Assembly: GCF_036669915.1 (NCBI RefSeq)
Contig: NC_089315.1
Span: forward strand, 28,607,631-28,671,630
Source: Pocillopora verrucosa
Taxonomy: Eukaryota; Cnidaria; Anthozoa; Scleractinia; Pocilloporidae
Length of the DNA stretch: 64,000 bases
Direction: 5' to 3'
Part shown: piece after piece, positions 1-13,156 of the stretch
Position numbering within the stretch: position 1 is the first letter of the stretch
How the letters are laid out: each line of letters begins with the position of its first letter
Notes under the pieces: generated by a model
What the model saw: the letters and a program-made list of their open reading frames with translations, nothing else
Databases searched by the model: none
What the model was told of the DNA's origin: nothing
Made by a program: the position numbers and the translations under genes

Positions 1-493
1 AGCCATTTAAAACGCACCGATAAAAAGGTTAAATCTGACAAAATCCAAAATGATAATTTGGTTTTGTTAACTGAGTGGATAATGTGAATCACGTAACTTA
101 GACACACTAGAGCTGACGTTTCTAGCGTTAGTCCTTTGTCAGAGCGAATGACGTCAGCTGTAGAATCTCTCTATGGTGGCACATTCACATTACCAGCCCA
201 GTTGATACAACCATTATCTTGTAATTCTCCCCACCGACGCAGCAACACAGTTTCTTTAGAAACTTGCCCCCTTTATAATCCTAAATAGCCTAGAGTAAAG
301 CTATCTTTGATTACAAAGAAAAAACACAAGACATCTACTTGGAGGCGATAACATTACATGGAGTTTCTGTTTCTTTTGTCGTTTTTATTGCTTTTGGTAC
401 TGCGTTTAAAACATCAGTGTGCACCCATGAGCTCAACAGTCCTTTTTTTCCATTTTAACCTAATTTCTAATGATCGATTTTGCTTTTTCACAG
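1..493 (+). other. SCAPER intron, partial, with repeat
   Basis: This stretch precedes the first visible SCAPER exon and ends in a tttttcacag acceptor, so it is the 3' part of an intron whose donor lies before the window. Positions about 65-165 hold a dispersed repeat (start like 'actgagtggataatgtgaat', then 'gctgacgtttctagcgttag') that recurs near 39283-39365 and, reversed, near 51590-51665. No open frame of note is present. Confidence 0.6.
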
Positions 494-3400
494 ACCACTA
501 GAAGAAGTCATTCGTATTCATGAAGAAAAGCAGGTGATGAACCATAATATAAGTGATTGTGTTGTTTATGTGTCCTGCACACTCTTTAATCTTATGATGA
601 TTTACTAACACAAAAGAACAGGGAAAGGGGGCTGAAAAGTTAGTGTAAGATTCGCTTAGTTGTCTCAAGTTAGATGCTTTAGGTTAAGAAGGGTGAAGAA
701 AAGTGAACTGCGTGCACTACACGTTATTTTTTTAAAATTTTTTTATTTTTGATGCATAAAAACGACTCTAAGTTATCATTGTGTGATATTTGCACGCTGT
801 CCATTTGTTAATCTTTAATCTGAGTCACTGACCCAGAAAATCATGACACGGTTGAGATAACTTACTCGTTTTGCTTATGAAGAAATATTTTCAAGACTTC
901 TGTCACACCGTTTTGTTAACAGCTTAAAGCTCAACAGCAAAGAGAGCGAATGTTGGACGAGAGGTTGCAGAGTCTTCAGATGCTTTCTGAAAAGGTATAT
1001 GACGATGTTTAAATGTATTTCGAGAGCCTTGACGGGATCAATGTGTAGCCTTCTTTGACATCGTCCTTTGTCATCGTGGGATAGAATAATTATATGAATT
1101 ATTGATCAAGGAATTGGTTAACATAACTTTAAACTGGCCAAGCTTTTCCTTTTCCTTTTTTCCTTCCCCTCTTGCTTTATGCAGGGGTTACGCTGGAAGC
1201 CGGTAAACCACCGCCTATATAATTATATTAATTAATTAATTAATTATAATGATGATTATAATAATAATGATAAGAATAACAATGATAATAACAATAACAA
1301 TAATACTACTACTACTACTACTACTACTACTAATATTTAAACTGGATAATCCCGTCAGTGTTATGACACTGGTGACTATAAGGGTCCTGTAAGTTAATAA
1401 TAATGTTTACATTACAAAAGGTGTAATTGTATGGTAATATAAATAAAAATACTTTATAAAATCAGTTCAAAAAATGTTACTAAGGAACGATTGAAAAATC
1501 CTTAATTTGCTTTGAAAATTCAGTAAAATAATATTTGGCCTTCAAATGACCTCTTACCTTCGTCTATTTTCCATGCCCCTTGACCCCATGGCTTAAGGGA
1601 AAGGGACGTTACTTCCCCTTTTCCGGGCACAGCCGCCTATGCCATCGGCCGCTGCTTATGGAAAAAAGTTCCTAAACCCCTAAACTTTATGCAGCATAAG
1701 CTGCGTGATACAGTAAGCAATCAAATTTCGGGGCGTCGCAACCCTGCACTGTTGTGAAGACCTTATCTTTTCATCCAATGTTTATAAACTTTATTATTTA
1801 TTTTGTGACGCATTTAAGGTCCAAAAAGCACGTGAGCTAAAGGATGAGTTGATACAACAGCGTCAGCAGCACCTGGATCGAAAGCAAAGAAGAGCAGAGC
1901 AGCAAAGACTGTCTGTGCTGCAAGAAAAAATACGAAAAGCTCAAGAGGAAGAAGCTAAGGTAAGTCAAATGAACTGTGGGGAACTTGGAATCATTCCAGC
2001 TATCTTTTGTGCACAAAAGGTTACTTGTTTAGAGTGCGTCGCCTGTAATACGTTTTAACCTTCTCCGTTATCAGCCCCACCACATTTCTTCTAAGTTTAT
2101 CGTCTTTTTTTTCCTATTTTGATGAATTGACATTAAAGCGGTAGGTTATTTTCTCAAGGTACTGTATTGAAAGTGTCGTGACGAAAGCTAAGTGAATGAC
2201 ATTAGACAGCTGCAAAATAGTTCAGAGGCTGCTAGTGGTAGTCCTAGAGGAGGTGAAACCGGAAACATTTAGACTTTCTCTGATAGAAAAGATTCATGTA
2301 GCCCAGAGTAGAGCTAGATACGGATGCTTAGGTAACACTCTCCCACTGACGTTGCTAATTTGTGAGACATTGTAGATAATATTTTTCTCACTTGATTTTG
2401 ATGTATTTGTACTCAGGTTAATGAAATAGCCTTTATAAACACCTTAGAAGCGCAGAATAAAAAGATTGAGGTTCTGACAAGACACCAGGTGAACAATTTT
2501 TCCGTGTTTCATTATGCGCGTGAATCGCAACAAGGTTAGGATTCTTGTTACTCGTTACTAAAAGTATTTTCTCTGTTTGGATAACTCAGGGCCATGAAGC
2601 AAGGTTACAAGACATTCAGGTAATTATGATTTTTTGGAAATGCGCCTAGCCACAAACAAGGTCGTAGGTAGCATGATAAATAACCTCAAAAAGCAGGAAG
2701 CAAACCAGTCAGTGATCCATGAGCGTGGTCGAGGAGATAGAATGATAGATCTGGTGTCAAGGGCGGAACTCGAATCCTGCATCTCCAGAAAGCGAGTTCG
2801 ACGTGCGCACCACTCGATCTCGACCACGTTGCCTCTTTATTCAGGAACGAATACGAGTGTAGTTAATATCCGTTCTTTATGGCATGGGATTTTGGCTTTT
2901 TTTGTCGTTGTTGTTGTTGTTTTTTTTTTTCCTACACGAGGCGGCCGCCATCTTTGTTTTGCTGTCCACCCAAGCACTATGCCCAGGTCCCGCGCTCCAA
3001 TTAGTACCCAATTCCCTGCTCTTTTCCGCTCCGAAGAATGTTGACATTCAACTTTGTTGTCATTTCATGTACAAGTATATTATTTTGTTTTTATGATCTA
3101 GGAAGAAAGGCAGAGAAAGAAAGAAGAGCAACAAGCCAAGGAGGCGGCCGCTCAGGTAAAAGCATTTCATTGAGAAATACTCTCTTGGCGATTGGAAGAG
3201 TTTGATTCGTGTTTTGTTCCAATGCAGGAGAGACGCCGCCAGTTAGAAGCTGAAAGACTGGCAAGACTTGAAGAGATGCAACAGAAAAAGCTAGAGCAGG
3301 TACGTGGGAACAAACAGGGCGGAACATTAGAGAAAAAGAAACTAAGTTACGGTTGATTTATCTTGAAAATTCTAGCCCTATAGCTGCGAAATTTTATACA

Positions 3401-6400
3401 CCCGCCTTATCTGTTTCTATCGGTTTTTTCTTTTTATCGATGACCAATTTAGGAGGCCAAATACAAACGAGAGAAACACGAAAGAGAGAAGGCGAGAGAA
3501 GAAGCTGCTAAAGAAAAGGCCAGGTTCGTGCGATTCAGCTTTGTCTGTTGTAGATTTTGAATTATGTTTAGAGAACCTCTCACTAACTCGATGTACATTG
3601 ATGATGCAAACCTAAATGTTTCCGAAAAACGATTCTGAATTCACTGACATTAGAATTTTTGTTGTTGTTGTTGTTGATGTTGATAGAGAGAGAGAAATGC
3701 GTCTTGCTGCCCGAAATGAAGCCCTGCAAACAGCAACTGAACAACTGCAACTGAAAATCCAACAGAAGGTACGTTCAAATACTGGCTTTCTTTTCGTGCA
3801 TGGAACCAAAAGAGATTTTCATATCTACTGCAAACTTGTAATGATAATAATGGTTTATTAACAGCGTATCCAAGTGTGTTGCCTCTTCATCTGTTGACTT
3901 ACTAACAATACCAACTAATCAGATAAGTAAAAACTAAGATTTATGGCTGTATACAAATTTCCATGTAACATATAGTTAAAAAGTATTAACAACGCATTAA
4001 AAAAAGCTGAAAAAAACTGGGAATTTTTTTTTCTTTTCCCAACCCCCACTTTTTAACATATGTGATGAGTTTAAGTGGCATTAAATTTAAATTTAAAGGT
4101 AAACACGCCCGTTTAATTTCGTATGGCCAAGTACTGTAATACAAAAGTATTACTCTACGCTGTCTGATGAAAATGGTTTTCTTCGTCTCAAAATATTTAG
4201 CAAGCGGAAACGACTAGAAGACACGAGCAAGTGCTGGAACAAGTAAAAGAAAAGGTTAGTGCTGTTTGAATTTGTGTTGATAAAATGTGTGCAAACTTTC
4301 TTCAATCGGTAACTGTGCGTAAAACTTATTGTGCCCTGCGCGTCCTCTATAGGCCGCCGGTGTGTCACGCCATTCCACACAAGACGAGGTCCCTGCTGTC
4401 ACGCCATACGATAAGAAAAAGTTCTGTACTCTTTGTAACGTGGAGGTGAGACCCTGTTTTGACTAGATGAAATTGTAGAGAAAATGCGTACTGATGTTAC
4501 GGTGTATTGTGGTATAATGATGATTTAATTCATATTTGTACATTTTCAGATCGTGTCAGAAGTTTACCTGTTGAGCCATTTGCGAGGCAAAAAACACCAG
4601 CAAGCATTGTCTGAAATTCCGGCAATTAAAGGAACACCGGACGACAAGGTACTTTGTCATAGTTAAAAGTGATCCATACTGCCATCCTCTCAACTAGTCA
4701 GAGGCAAAACAAGAGCGAAAATAATCCAGTATTGTATCGGCTTGTCTTCTCGATTGGTCCAAAAAACTCGCGCCACTGTTTCAGCCAATCGGATGCAAAG
4801 CGAAAGACCTATCTCAACTTGGACACTTGCCTTTTCCCGCGCTTCAAGCAGTTTGCTTGTTTTAACTGTGAGTTCTGATTGGCTCCTAGTGATATTTTCT
4901 TGTGATATGATTGGACGTTGTGTTAACTTTTTTTTTTTTGGTTTGATAACGCTTCTTGAAAGAGTACATGATAGTTGCGCTCTTACTTCTTTGTAGAAGA
5001 TATTAATCAGTTTAATTTCGATTGCTACTCCTAGGACACCATTTCGCTTCAGTACATCAAGGAAATGCCTTCTGACAAGGCAGGCGAGACGGAGAAGGCT
5101 GACCAGGAACGACAGAAAGCTCTCAGGAAAAGAGCGAAAAAGCTCAGGACAAGAATGGCGGCCAAGTGAGTTCCAGTTTTAAACACCGGCCATTGAATAT
5201 TATTTACCAGTTTACTTCCAAGATCTAACTACGAATCCTCCGCACTGCCTGCTTTAGAATAAGTATCATGTGCGCTTTGAGAATTTGGGGCTAAAACAGA
5301 CAATATTCTCTTGTTGATTTCTATCTTTCTTCCCATTACCCCATTACCTCTCTCCTTGAAAATGTATTGATCTTGTAAAGAGAAATTCCATTTTGGCCAT
5401 TCCTGACAGTGCAAGGGTGAGGTATCGCATAGGTTTGAGTCTCTGGAAATCAGTTAGAATTCTTGGGATATGTCGGTGCTAAGCTATGCTTGTCTGTGGT
5501 AAATATTATTGATGACTCTTTCTCTCTGCAGAGGACGAGAGTATGAAAGTAATTTTTCAAGTGTATCATCACAAAGACAGGAATCTTCGAAGAAACCAAG
5601 GTAAAAGAGAAGAAAGCTTCATCGTAGCTTTGAACGCTGAGTATTTCTGTTCTATTTTTTCCGCGGATCGTGCGATCTCTTCTAAGCCTGGATAACACGG
5701 CACGTAAATGTCCTAGTAGTGGACAACACAACGTGTGTAGTTCTCTGTTTGGAAGTGTTATTCTTAAAATTAACCAAAAACAGCAAATTATTCCCTGCTA
5801 CTTTCCTCCTGTCCCTACTTTCCTTAACAAAATTAAATCACAACTCCTTACTCGTTTTTGGATCCTAATTATCAATGATCCATCTCTGCAACTCAATGTT
5901 CGTTTGTGTTCACAGGCTTCAAAAAATTGTCAAAGATCTCAATCGCCAGTTGCAGTCACAAGGGTCGGGTCCCTGGCCAGCCAATCGTGTAGGGTCAGTG
6001 GAGAGATCATTGGGCGAATTGAGCAGGATCCTGGAATCTAAGGTTCTCAAGACATCTTTTTGATAATTTTCTTAAGGGGTGTGTAGGGAAATAAATTAGA
6101 AGTATTTTAGGCAACGAAATCTTTAAACGAAATTTAAAACAATCAAAAATTCGTTTTGTGTTATCGAGACTTTTTTGTTGGCCTCTTTGTATCCAACGGT
6201 TAGTTGCTTCCATTTTGAAAAGTTAGGTGGAAGAAAAACTTTTAAAAGAACCTTACAAACAGTTAACCTTACAATCTTATTACAGGTAACCGCCGACCAA
6301 GTGACGTTTTGTAATCTTGGTGGGCTAACCGCCCTGACCAGATTGCTTTTGGTACCAGACATCGCCAGCGACAAGCCTCCGATTAAATCGATTATTCCAA

Positions 6401-9400
6401 ACAAGTAAGTTCATTATTTCGACAAGCAATTGAAAGTTGAATCTGTAAGTGCATTCTTGTGATCGGGATCAATTTCTATTTATAATTTTTACTGACTGAC
6501 TTGATGGCGAGGTTTCCTCAACCCAAAAAGTTGAATCTGTAAGTGCATTCTTGTGATCGGGATCAATTTCTATTTATAATTTTTACTGACTGACTTGATG
6601 GCGAGGTTTCCTCAACCCAAAAGATAGAGGAGTAGGTAAAGCGAAACGAAAGCATTTCCAGATTTTTGTCCCCGTCAGTTAACAAATATTTTCCCTTTTC
6701 AGTTGTCTAAATCGATGCTTCTTCTTTTTCTCGTCAGAGCCCTTTGTAGCGTGGCCAATGTGTTAACGCTTGCTTGTGGTGACTGTTTGGACAACTGTCG
6801 TTATATGGTGTACACAAACAAACTCAGCACGTTGGTTGATCTTCTGGCCTTTCAGATGAAGGTGAGATTGATCAACGTAAACCGAAAAGAAGCTTCTATT
6901 GTTCACTAACCCTTTAACCTCTAATAGTGATTAGCATCTTATTTCTCCTTACAATGTCACCCCTGAATCACACGTAAAGGTCACGAGAATAAAAGTAATG
7001 ATCACCAACCAAAGATTCTCTTGACTGTTATACAAAGTCTCCTTGTCAGCACCCTAGGAAATAAATTGAGAATTTGTTTGGAGAATTAGATGTACAGGGT
7101 TTACCTCTAAATAAGCATTTGTTAAAAGGAAAAGGAGAAAAACTACACCCTGTAAAGACCTTATGATATATTTATAAAAGTCTTTTTTTTCTCTTTGATA
7201 TCAATGTTTATATTTCTCGTTTTCTTTACTGATGCACTTTCCTGTAAATTGCCTCAAGAATTTTTAGAACTTGAAATTTTTTCTCTCGTTCATTGCCTCA
7301 AAAGTGATTTTTAGTGAATTACTGTGGTTTAATTCGACGAATTTTTAGGACATTTAGATCTATTTGGTTGTGATTTTAAAGAAACTTGTTATCTCGGTAT
7401 ACAGAATGTCTCTCCGTCTCAAGGGACCACCAAGAAAGGAGCCGACAAAGAGACTGAAAATAATGCCCGTAACTACTCATTACCAGACCCCTTGGCAACA
7501 ACGTTATTGAAGGCACTCGCCACAGTACTCCAGTGCTTCGCTACGGCGTCACCTGAAGAGAAGGAAGTAGCAACGCTTGTTCAAAGGATGGTAGACTTAA
7601 TTGGGTAAATACTTGACTTATTTCACTTCTGTTTCAATTTTAAAGTGCCAATCTTGAAATATTAAAACTCCCCATCACCAGCCATAGTCGTCCAATGCTA
7701 GTTTTGAAAGTTGCAATACAACTTAAGACAGCTTCATTCTTACTGAGTATGTTTTCTTGTTGATCATGTCTTTATCTTGTTCCGTCTCCCCTAGCTATGT
7801 GGTATGCTGCGGAGTTGTAGATGACATAAGAAGTTTCTTTAGTTCAATTCACGGATCTCTTAACGACGAGCTTGAGGCTATGAATTACGCTCAGGCTTGT
7901 TTAGCGCTTTTATCTGGGACTGCTCAATATCTGGGTTGTAGGTGAGCACCTATGCATTTTATGTAACCAATAAAATATGGATGAGGGACTGTTAAGTAGT
8001 GGGCTTTGAATTGAAATGTTTAAGAGTTACTCTTGTGTCCTTCAGCAAGGTATTTTACCCTTTCAGTGCCTTTTTCTATTCTCTATTATTAGTGGCTTTT
8101 TTAATCAATCATATTTAACTAAAATCAACTGTGACTGTGTCACTCGTGTTTTCCCGCGCTTCAAGCAGTTGGCTTGTTTTTACTCTGAGTTCTCATTGGC
8201 TCCTTATAAAATTCTTCTTACTTGTAATTGGCTGTTCTGATTGCGTAGGTTTTGGTTTTACGTCACTCAATTGAAAAGCACTCTTCCTTCTAAGACGACC
8301 TTATTGCTTTTGTTTGCGCAGGACAAGTAACATTTTTGAAATAAGAAAAGAAGACCTCACACAGTTTGTTGTGACTTTTCAACAGACCGAGCTTTTAGGT
8401 AAGTTAAGTGGATTTAAATCATTAAGCTACGTGCAAGGTCTTTTATTCAAAGTTACTTACGTCGCAACTGATCGGCATTCTTAATTTCTTTGTTTCTTTG
8501 TAGAAATTGTATCATTTCTTTATGCAATTTTGATGAATGATGGCAGTCAACAGTCCTCGTCGAGTCCAACACTTCCTGAATCAACAATAAATTTGGTTAT
8601 AGAGGCGTTGGGTATGTTGAATTTTATGGGGACAGTGGATTTGAAGGTGTTGCAGGTAAGTGTCTTGGCTGAAAAAAATTAGTCCAATAATGTTTCTCTG
8701 AAGGAGACAACTTAGAATTGTTGCGAAGCGAAATGACTCGCACAATGACTACTAATTCAGTTCCATGCAAAGGCGATTTGAGATAGAACTTTTTAACTCT
8801 ACAATGCTTTTAACAACCTATAAATTGAGCAATTTCTAAATGGAGTGTCTGGTATAACGTGGGAACTTATTGCTTTCGCTTTACATCGCACTCTCATTGA
8901 TCTAAAAACACTTCGCTACCCTCTTGACCAATCAGATGCAAAGTGAATTTAATCCAATCGAGGCTTCGTTTTATGCGTATTCCTGGCTTCAGGATCTTAT
9001 TATAAAAGACTCTCTCTGTTTGGCTGTTTACATTTGACAGGCATCTCTTGGAGCAGAAGGCGTATCATTGGAGTTTCGGCACATTATAAGTCATCTGTTG
9101 TGGTAGGTTTGTGCTAATGATAACATATGCCCCCATTACACTGACCAGCTCAGCACGAGTAGTTCTCTATAGTTCGACGCTGAGGCATGCGAACGACAAT
9201 TGCAAGGTCTTTATGTCATGAGAGAACTCAAATGTTTTTCTGCTTCACTCTCGAGAAAAATGTATTTTAAAACATCTTCCTTCCATATTCCAATCTTTTC
9301 CTTTCTTGTATCATGTTATTCGCGGCCAACTGATCCTTTGATCCCCAACAGTGACTAGCACCTAATTTCTCCCGACTATTTCACCCCTGAATCACCCATA

Positions 9401-11479
9401 AAGAATAGATTAAGTTAAACGATCATCAGATAAAGAAGCTCTTGATTATTAAACAAATTCTCCTCGTCATCACCTCGGAAATGTGTAGAGAACAGTGTGG
9501 AGAATATGCATACTGATGTTAGCATGTAAAGGATTAAGGCTCAAAGCGATAGAGTCCTTGATGGTTGTTATGTAATCACTACAGAAACTTGCGCATCTCG
9601 ACGAAATGGCTTGAGATTATTGATCTAATCACTACAGAAACTTGCACATCTCGACAAAATGGCTTGAGATTATTGTGTAGAGAGTTAGTCGAACATCCCA
9701 ACAAAATCGTCTAGTGTAAGAGTTTTCGTATCACTCAATTGAAGGGTTTTGTTTTTCGTAATGTTTTTGTAATTGTTTGCTATCAGTGTTTGCAGCGAAG
9801 GGAAAAATGAAGATCTTCTCCACGAGGTCATTTTAGTTGTTGGTTACTTCACCGTTTTGAATAACGATAATCAGGTTGGTAATCAAATTTTTTTGTTTCA
9901 ATTTCATCACAGTTGTTATCCTTTGCATTACTATTATTATTTTGTATTTTGAGAAAAGAACACAACACAACGACTCAACTAGGTCTCGACCCAGACCTCT
10001 CCTCGTGGAGTACAGCGCACTGACCTATAGCCCACTGCATCTCCCATAGTGATGTGTGGCGGTATAGGATGAAAGAACTAAGTACGTGACTACCTTTTGC
10101 TTTTCAGGTTTTTGTCCAAACTGGTCGACCTCCCACCTTATTGCAGCATCTGTGTTCGCTTCCATTTCAGTATTTCAGCGATCCAAGGTAAGTCGCTGGC
10201 ATTTTGTGGAAGGCTTAGGCAGTGATCCAGTGCTAAGGAAACCGAAGCCTTTTTCTCGCAGTATTTCGAGTTAAAGGCTGACATTGGACGCTCTTGGGAA
10301 CAATTTGCGCACCGCAGTTCAAAGTTAAGCTCATAAGCCAAACAGTTTTGAGTCGATGATTAGTTTTTTAATAGATTTGTCTTCTTAACAGTTATACAAA
10401 TTTTTTTCAGGCTCAGGAATGTCTTATTTCCCACGCTTATCGCTGCTTGTTTTGAAAATGAAGAAAATAAAAAGATTATTGAACAAGAAGTTAGTTGCGC
10501 CTTGCTAGAAAACTACATCGAGGTATGTTGCAGAAGAAATTTCTAAAAAGTTGAAAATGTAACACTTGATTAAGAAGAAATATTGATCCTTAGCTGAACA
10601 GGAATAAACTGTGGTTCCTAATAATCGTCATCGTTATCATTTGTATACAGTTAGTTAGAAAAAAATACTGTTCGGGGGGGGGGGGGGAATCCATCGGTCG
10701 TTTAGTGTAATCGTTCAGGGAAGGGTAGTTCTGGAAAGATTATACGTCGATGACTTGTCCATGAAGAGGCCAGTAAGGTCCTTTGACTTAATTTCTTTAT
10801 ATTGTCAAAATAAAAGCACACTTTGTCTTTTTGTAGGAACAAATATTGGATCTACACCATGATCATCTCTTACCCTCTCAGAGTGGAAGACGTTCAGGTA
10901 AGTTGGTGTTTTTATTCGTACTAACGAAAATTGTACCAGTTGCAGCGGTATCATTTGTACTACAGACGGGTCAATTTTCCTCTGATCATTGCCTTAATTG
11001 AAGCACAGCTGTTGCAACTGGAGGCATAAGTATGCGAATCACTCTCCTACACAGCAGCCTCGACCTTGTTACGTGCTTTTTTCCGCGCTTGTAGTATTTT
11101 CCTATGTTGTGATAAATTTTGTTTGGAGACAAAAAGAATAAGAAAACAGGGGCACGACACGTTAAAGTCATACTTTTCGACGAACAAAACTGCATGAAAA
11201 GGTTCACATCGTAGTAGTTCTACAAAAGAGCGCAGAATAGCCAACGATGGTTCGAAGAATAATTTGTAAATGAGCATGATGAAAATGGAAATGGGATTTT
11301 GAAATTAATTCGAAGGTAAAAAAAGGTTTTGGCGAAATTTTTCAACATGTACCAGCTCTTCCGCTCTAATCCAACTTCTTTTTGCCACAGATGGTGAGGT
11401 TTCCCAGCGTTTTGCGCTTGTCAACAGATTCCCGCCTTCAAAATGGGAGGATGCAAGACGTTTTCTATTAGGATCCTGA
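494..11479 (+). CDS. SCAPER: SCAPER, C-terminal part (27 exons)
   Basis: SCAPER is the S-phase cyclin A-associated protein of the endoplasmic reticulum, linked in vertebrates to cyclin A/CDK2 control and ciliary function. Exons: 494-533, 923-994, 1819-1959, 2417-2488, 2590-2619, 3102-3155, 3228-3299, 3453-3523, 3687-3768, 4201-4254, 4353-4445, 4550-4648, 5035-5165, 5532-5600, 5916-6042, 6286-6404, 6738-6861, 7405-7604, 7795-7941, 8322-8398, 8504-8655, 9041-9102, 9787-9874, 10108-10187, 10411-10522, 10837-10897, 11391-11479. Phases join without a break into 838 residues plus TGA. The first ten exons encode a charged R/K/E/Q coiled coil. Exons 4353-4445 and 4550-4648 form a C-x2-C-x12-H-x5-H matrin/U1-type zinc finger (FCTLCNVE ... 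HLRGKKH). The helical C-terminal half has the SCAPER blocks LGGLTAL, LPFQYFSDPR and, at the end, RFPPSKWEDARRF. The N-terminal half lies outside the window. Identity is secure; individual exon edges are by eye. Confidence 0.95.
1225..1332. repeat. simple repeats (ATTA)n, (ATA/AAT)n, (ACT)n
   Basis: Inside the SCAPER intron 995-1818 is a compound microsatellite: an attaatta tract, then degenerate ataat/aataac steps, then about nine act units at 1305-1331. It is length-polymorphic by nature. Confidence 0.85.
2630..2835 (-). repeat. tRNA-like SINE fragment
   Basis: Read on the minus strand the segment has an A-box-like 'gtggtcgagatcgagtggtg' and, some 35 bases on, a B-box-like 'gattcgagttcc', the layout of a tRNA-derived SINE head. 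It sits in the intron between SCAPER exons 2590-2619 and 3102-3155. Open frames over it on both strands are incidental. No target-site duplication was resolved. Confidence 0.45.
4730..4915 (+). repeat. dispersed repeat R3
   Basis: This intronic segment has 'attggtcc...ccaatcgg' near the start, 'ttttcccgcgcttcaagcag' in the middle and 'gattggctcc' near the end. Related segments occur at 8130-8250, 52165-52370 and 53275-53480, with a weaker one at 39040-39235. The paired attgg/ccaat boxes suggest a degenerate MITE. Confidence 0.6.
6435..6622 (+). repeat. 94-bp tandem duplication in SCAPER intron
   Basis: The block starting 'agttgaatctgtaagtgcat' at 6435 repeats at 6529 with no difference seen, ending near 6622. 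It is a recent direct duplication wholly within the intron between exons 6286-6404 and 6738-6861, and does not touch the splice sites. Confidence 0.9.
6907..7103 (+). mobile_element. MITE family M1
   Basis: This is a non-coding repeat of about 200 bp. Its left end is 'taaccctttaacc', its core includes 'tcacccctgaatcacac' and 'ggtcacgagaataaaa', and its right end resembles the family 'aaagggttaa'. The ends form inverted repeats, as in MITEs. Other copies: 9329-9538, 16612-16741 (reverse), 19943-20154, 22119-22332 and 35068-35269. The right end of this copy is eroded. Confidence 0.75.
8130..8250 (+). repeat. dispersed repeat R3, partial copy
   Basis: It shares 'ttttcccgcgcttcaagcag' and the 'cattggctcc' end with the copy at 4730-4915. 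It lies in the SCAPER intron 7942-8321. A weaker related piece lies near 8870-8960. Confidence 0.6.
9329..9538 (+). mobile_element. MITE family M1
   Basis: The core 'atttcacccctgaatcaccc', 'aagaagctcttgattattaa' and 'gtggagaatatgcatactga' match the other M1 copies; the right end 'gtaaaggattaag' is a decayed terminal inverted repeat. It sits in the SCAPER intron 9103-9786. Confidence 0.8.
9574..9679 (+). repeat. 53-bp tandem duplication
   Basis: A unit starting 'aatcactacagaaacttg' at 9574 repeats at 9627 with two or three substitutions (gcgcatctcgacg against gcacatctcgaca). It lies just after the M1 element in the same SCAPER intron. Confidence 0.85.
9955..10065 (-). repeat. SINE fragment, reverse orientation
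   Basis: On the minus strand it reads 'gcagtgggctataggtcagt', then a B-box-like 'gggtcgagacct', then 'cgttgtgttgtgttctt'. That is the same order of elements as in the complete SINE at 20285-20579. It lies in the SCAPER intron 9875-10107. Confidence 0.55.
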
Positions 11480-12130
11480 CAGCACACGAAACTCGATTAA
11501 ATAATTTAAAATCTCATTGGACATCTTTTTTCGCAGTATTGTAAAATTTTGTAACAATTTTTGCTAAAATTGCGCAAAGCTTGGATACCTTTCTAGGCAT
11601 AAAAATATAAGACATAAAATAATGAATGAGATGAGCATCTTTGCGTTGTATTTATGTTGTATTTGACTGGGTTGTCACAATATTTAAGCCGTGCCTGCTT
11701 GAAAAGTTGATATTTTTGTAGCTAATTGTTAAAAAACTCCATACAAGTTCGTAATTATACCATAACCTAATAGGGCGCCGTGGTTTTACTCTATTATTTT
11801 TATATTATATTTGTATTATATTGTTACCAACGGTCGAGTACTTACTGGATATCATCTGTCAATGAGCGACAAAGGCTGTCGTGTATTACCTTTGTGATCC
11901 TCATTTCAAGATTTGCTTTAGTTAATGAATAATAAGAATAAATATTTATTTAAATATTTGAAAAGAAAAACTGGCATCCCTAGTAAATAAAGCATCCCCT
12001 ACGTGAGACCATGAGTGGTAAAGTTATCACAACCTCTGTGGTGAACGGGGTTTTGAGTAGGGATTCTCTGCCTCATTTTATTGCAAGAACAACTACAAAA
12101 ACAAAAAAACAAAAGAAAATTTTCTTGACA
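11480..12130 (+). other. SCAPER 3' UTR and flank
   Basis: AT-rich sequence after the SCAPER stop. A canonical AATAAA at 11937-11942 is the best candidate poly(A) signal. No convincing coding frame is seen; a 60-codon frame at 12011-12193 runs into the minisatellite and is not supported. Confidence 0.55.
11937..11942 (+). terminator. candidate poly(A) signal of SCAPER
   Basis: Exact AATAAA about 460 bases after the SCAPER stop codon, in AT-rich sequence. No transcript data are available to confirm its use. Confidence 0.4.
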
Positions 12131-12215
12131 ATCAAGAGGAATTTGCCAACAAATCAAGTTAATTTACCGAAAACTAAGGAATACCTCAAATGAGTTTGCC
12201 AAAAACTCAGACAAA
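12130..12215 (+). repeat. minisatellite type II, left outlier
   Basis: A short run containing 'tttgccaacaaatcaag', 'ttaccgaaaactaag' and 'gtttgccaaaaactcag' matches the repeat filling 13157-14090. The type I array therefore has type II sequence on both sides. Confidence 0.5.
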
Positions 12216-12479
12216 AATAGGAAGTCTGAAGTTGCATATGGCTATTGGTATAGCACACATTTATAGCTTTAAAAATAACTAGAGGTTGGATAATGACATA
12301 AGAAGATAGTGCTCTAGAAGATTTGTATTCACATGTATAGTGCAAAACAGAAAACCTGCTGCATCACCCATATTTATGACTGCTCTGTTCCACAAGAGAA
12401 AGATTCAAGATATAGTGAATAACTGACATTAAATAATGATTAAATAGTAATCAAAATCAGACACGAATGTCCATAATAA

Positions 12480-13156
12480 AAAACCAAACACCGGGGTCCA
12501 CTATCCAAAATTAATAATTGGAAACTAGTGTCCAAATTAAAAAATCGACCAACATCAAAACTCGGCATTAGGGTCCAAAATTAAAAATTGGCACTAGTAT
12601 CCGAATTAAAAAATCAGCTACTAGGGTCCAAAATCAAACATCAGATACTGGACTCCAAAATCGTAAACTGGACATTAGTGTCCAAATTAAAAATCAGCCA
12701 GTAGTGAGCAATTTCAAAAATCGGCCACCAGGGTTCAGAAGCAAAAAAATCAGCCACTAGTGTCCAAATTCAAAATTCGACCACAAGTGTCCTAACTAAA
12801 ATTAGCCACTAGTGTCCAAAATAAAAAATCGGCCACTAGTATCCAAAATAAAAAATTGGCCGCTTATGTCCGAAATCAAAAACTGGCCACTAGTGTCTAA
12901 ATTAAAAAATCAACCACAAGTGTCCAAAATCGAAAATCGGCCTCTAGAATCCAAATTAAAAAATAGGCCACTTGTGTCCAAAATCAGTCACAAGGGTCCA
13001 AAATCGAAAATCAGCCATCAGTGTCCAAATTAAAAAATTGGCCAATAGTGACTAAAATCGAAAATTGGCCGCTAGTGTCCAAATTAAAAAATCAGACACT
13101 AGGGTCCAAACTCGAAAATCGGCCACTAGTGTCCATATTCAAAAATCGGCCACTAG
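12480..13156 (+). repeat. minisatellite type I (about 27-bp unit)
   Basis: This is a degenerate array of a unit like 'ccactagtgtccaaattaaa' followed by 'aaatcgg', roughly 25 copies. Because the unit is near 27 bp, part of it stays open and would translate as a nine-residue repeat (PLVSKIKNR-like) at 12812-13323. That frame has no gene-like context and is taken as a by-product. The array lies between the 3' ends of SCAPER and TBCA. Confidence 0.9.
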
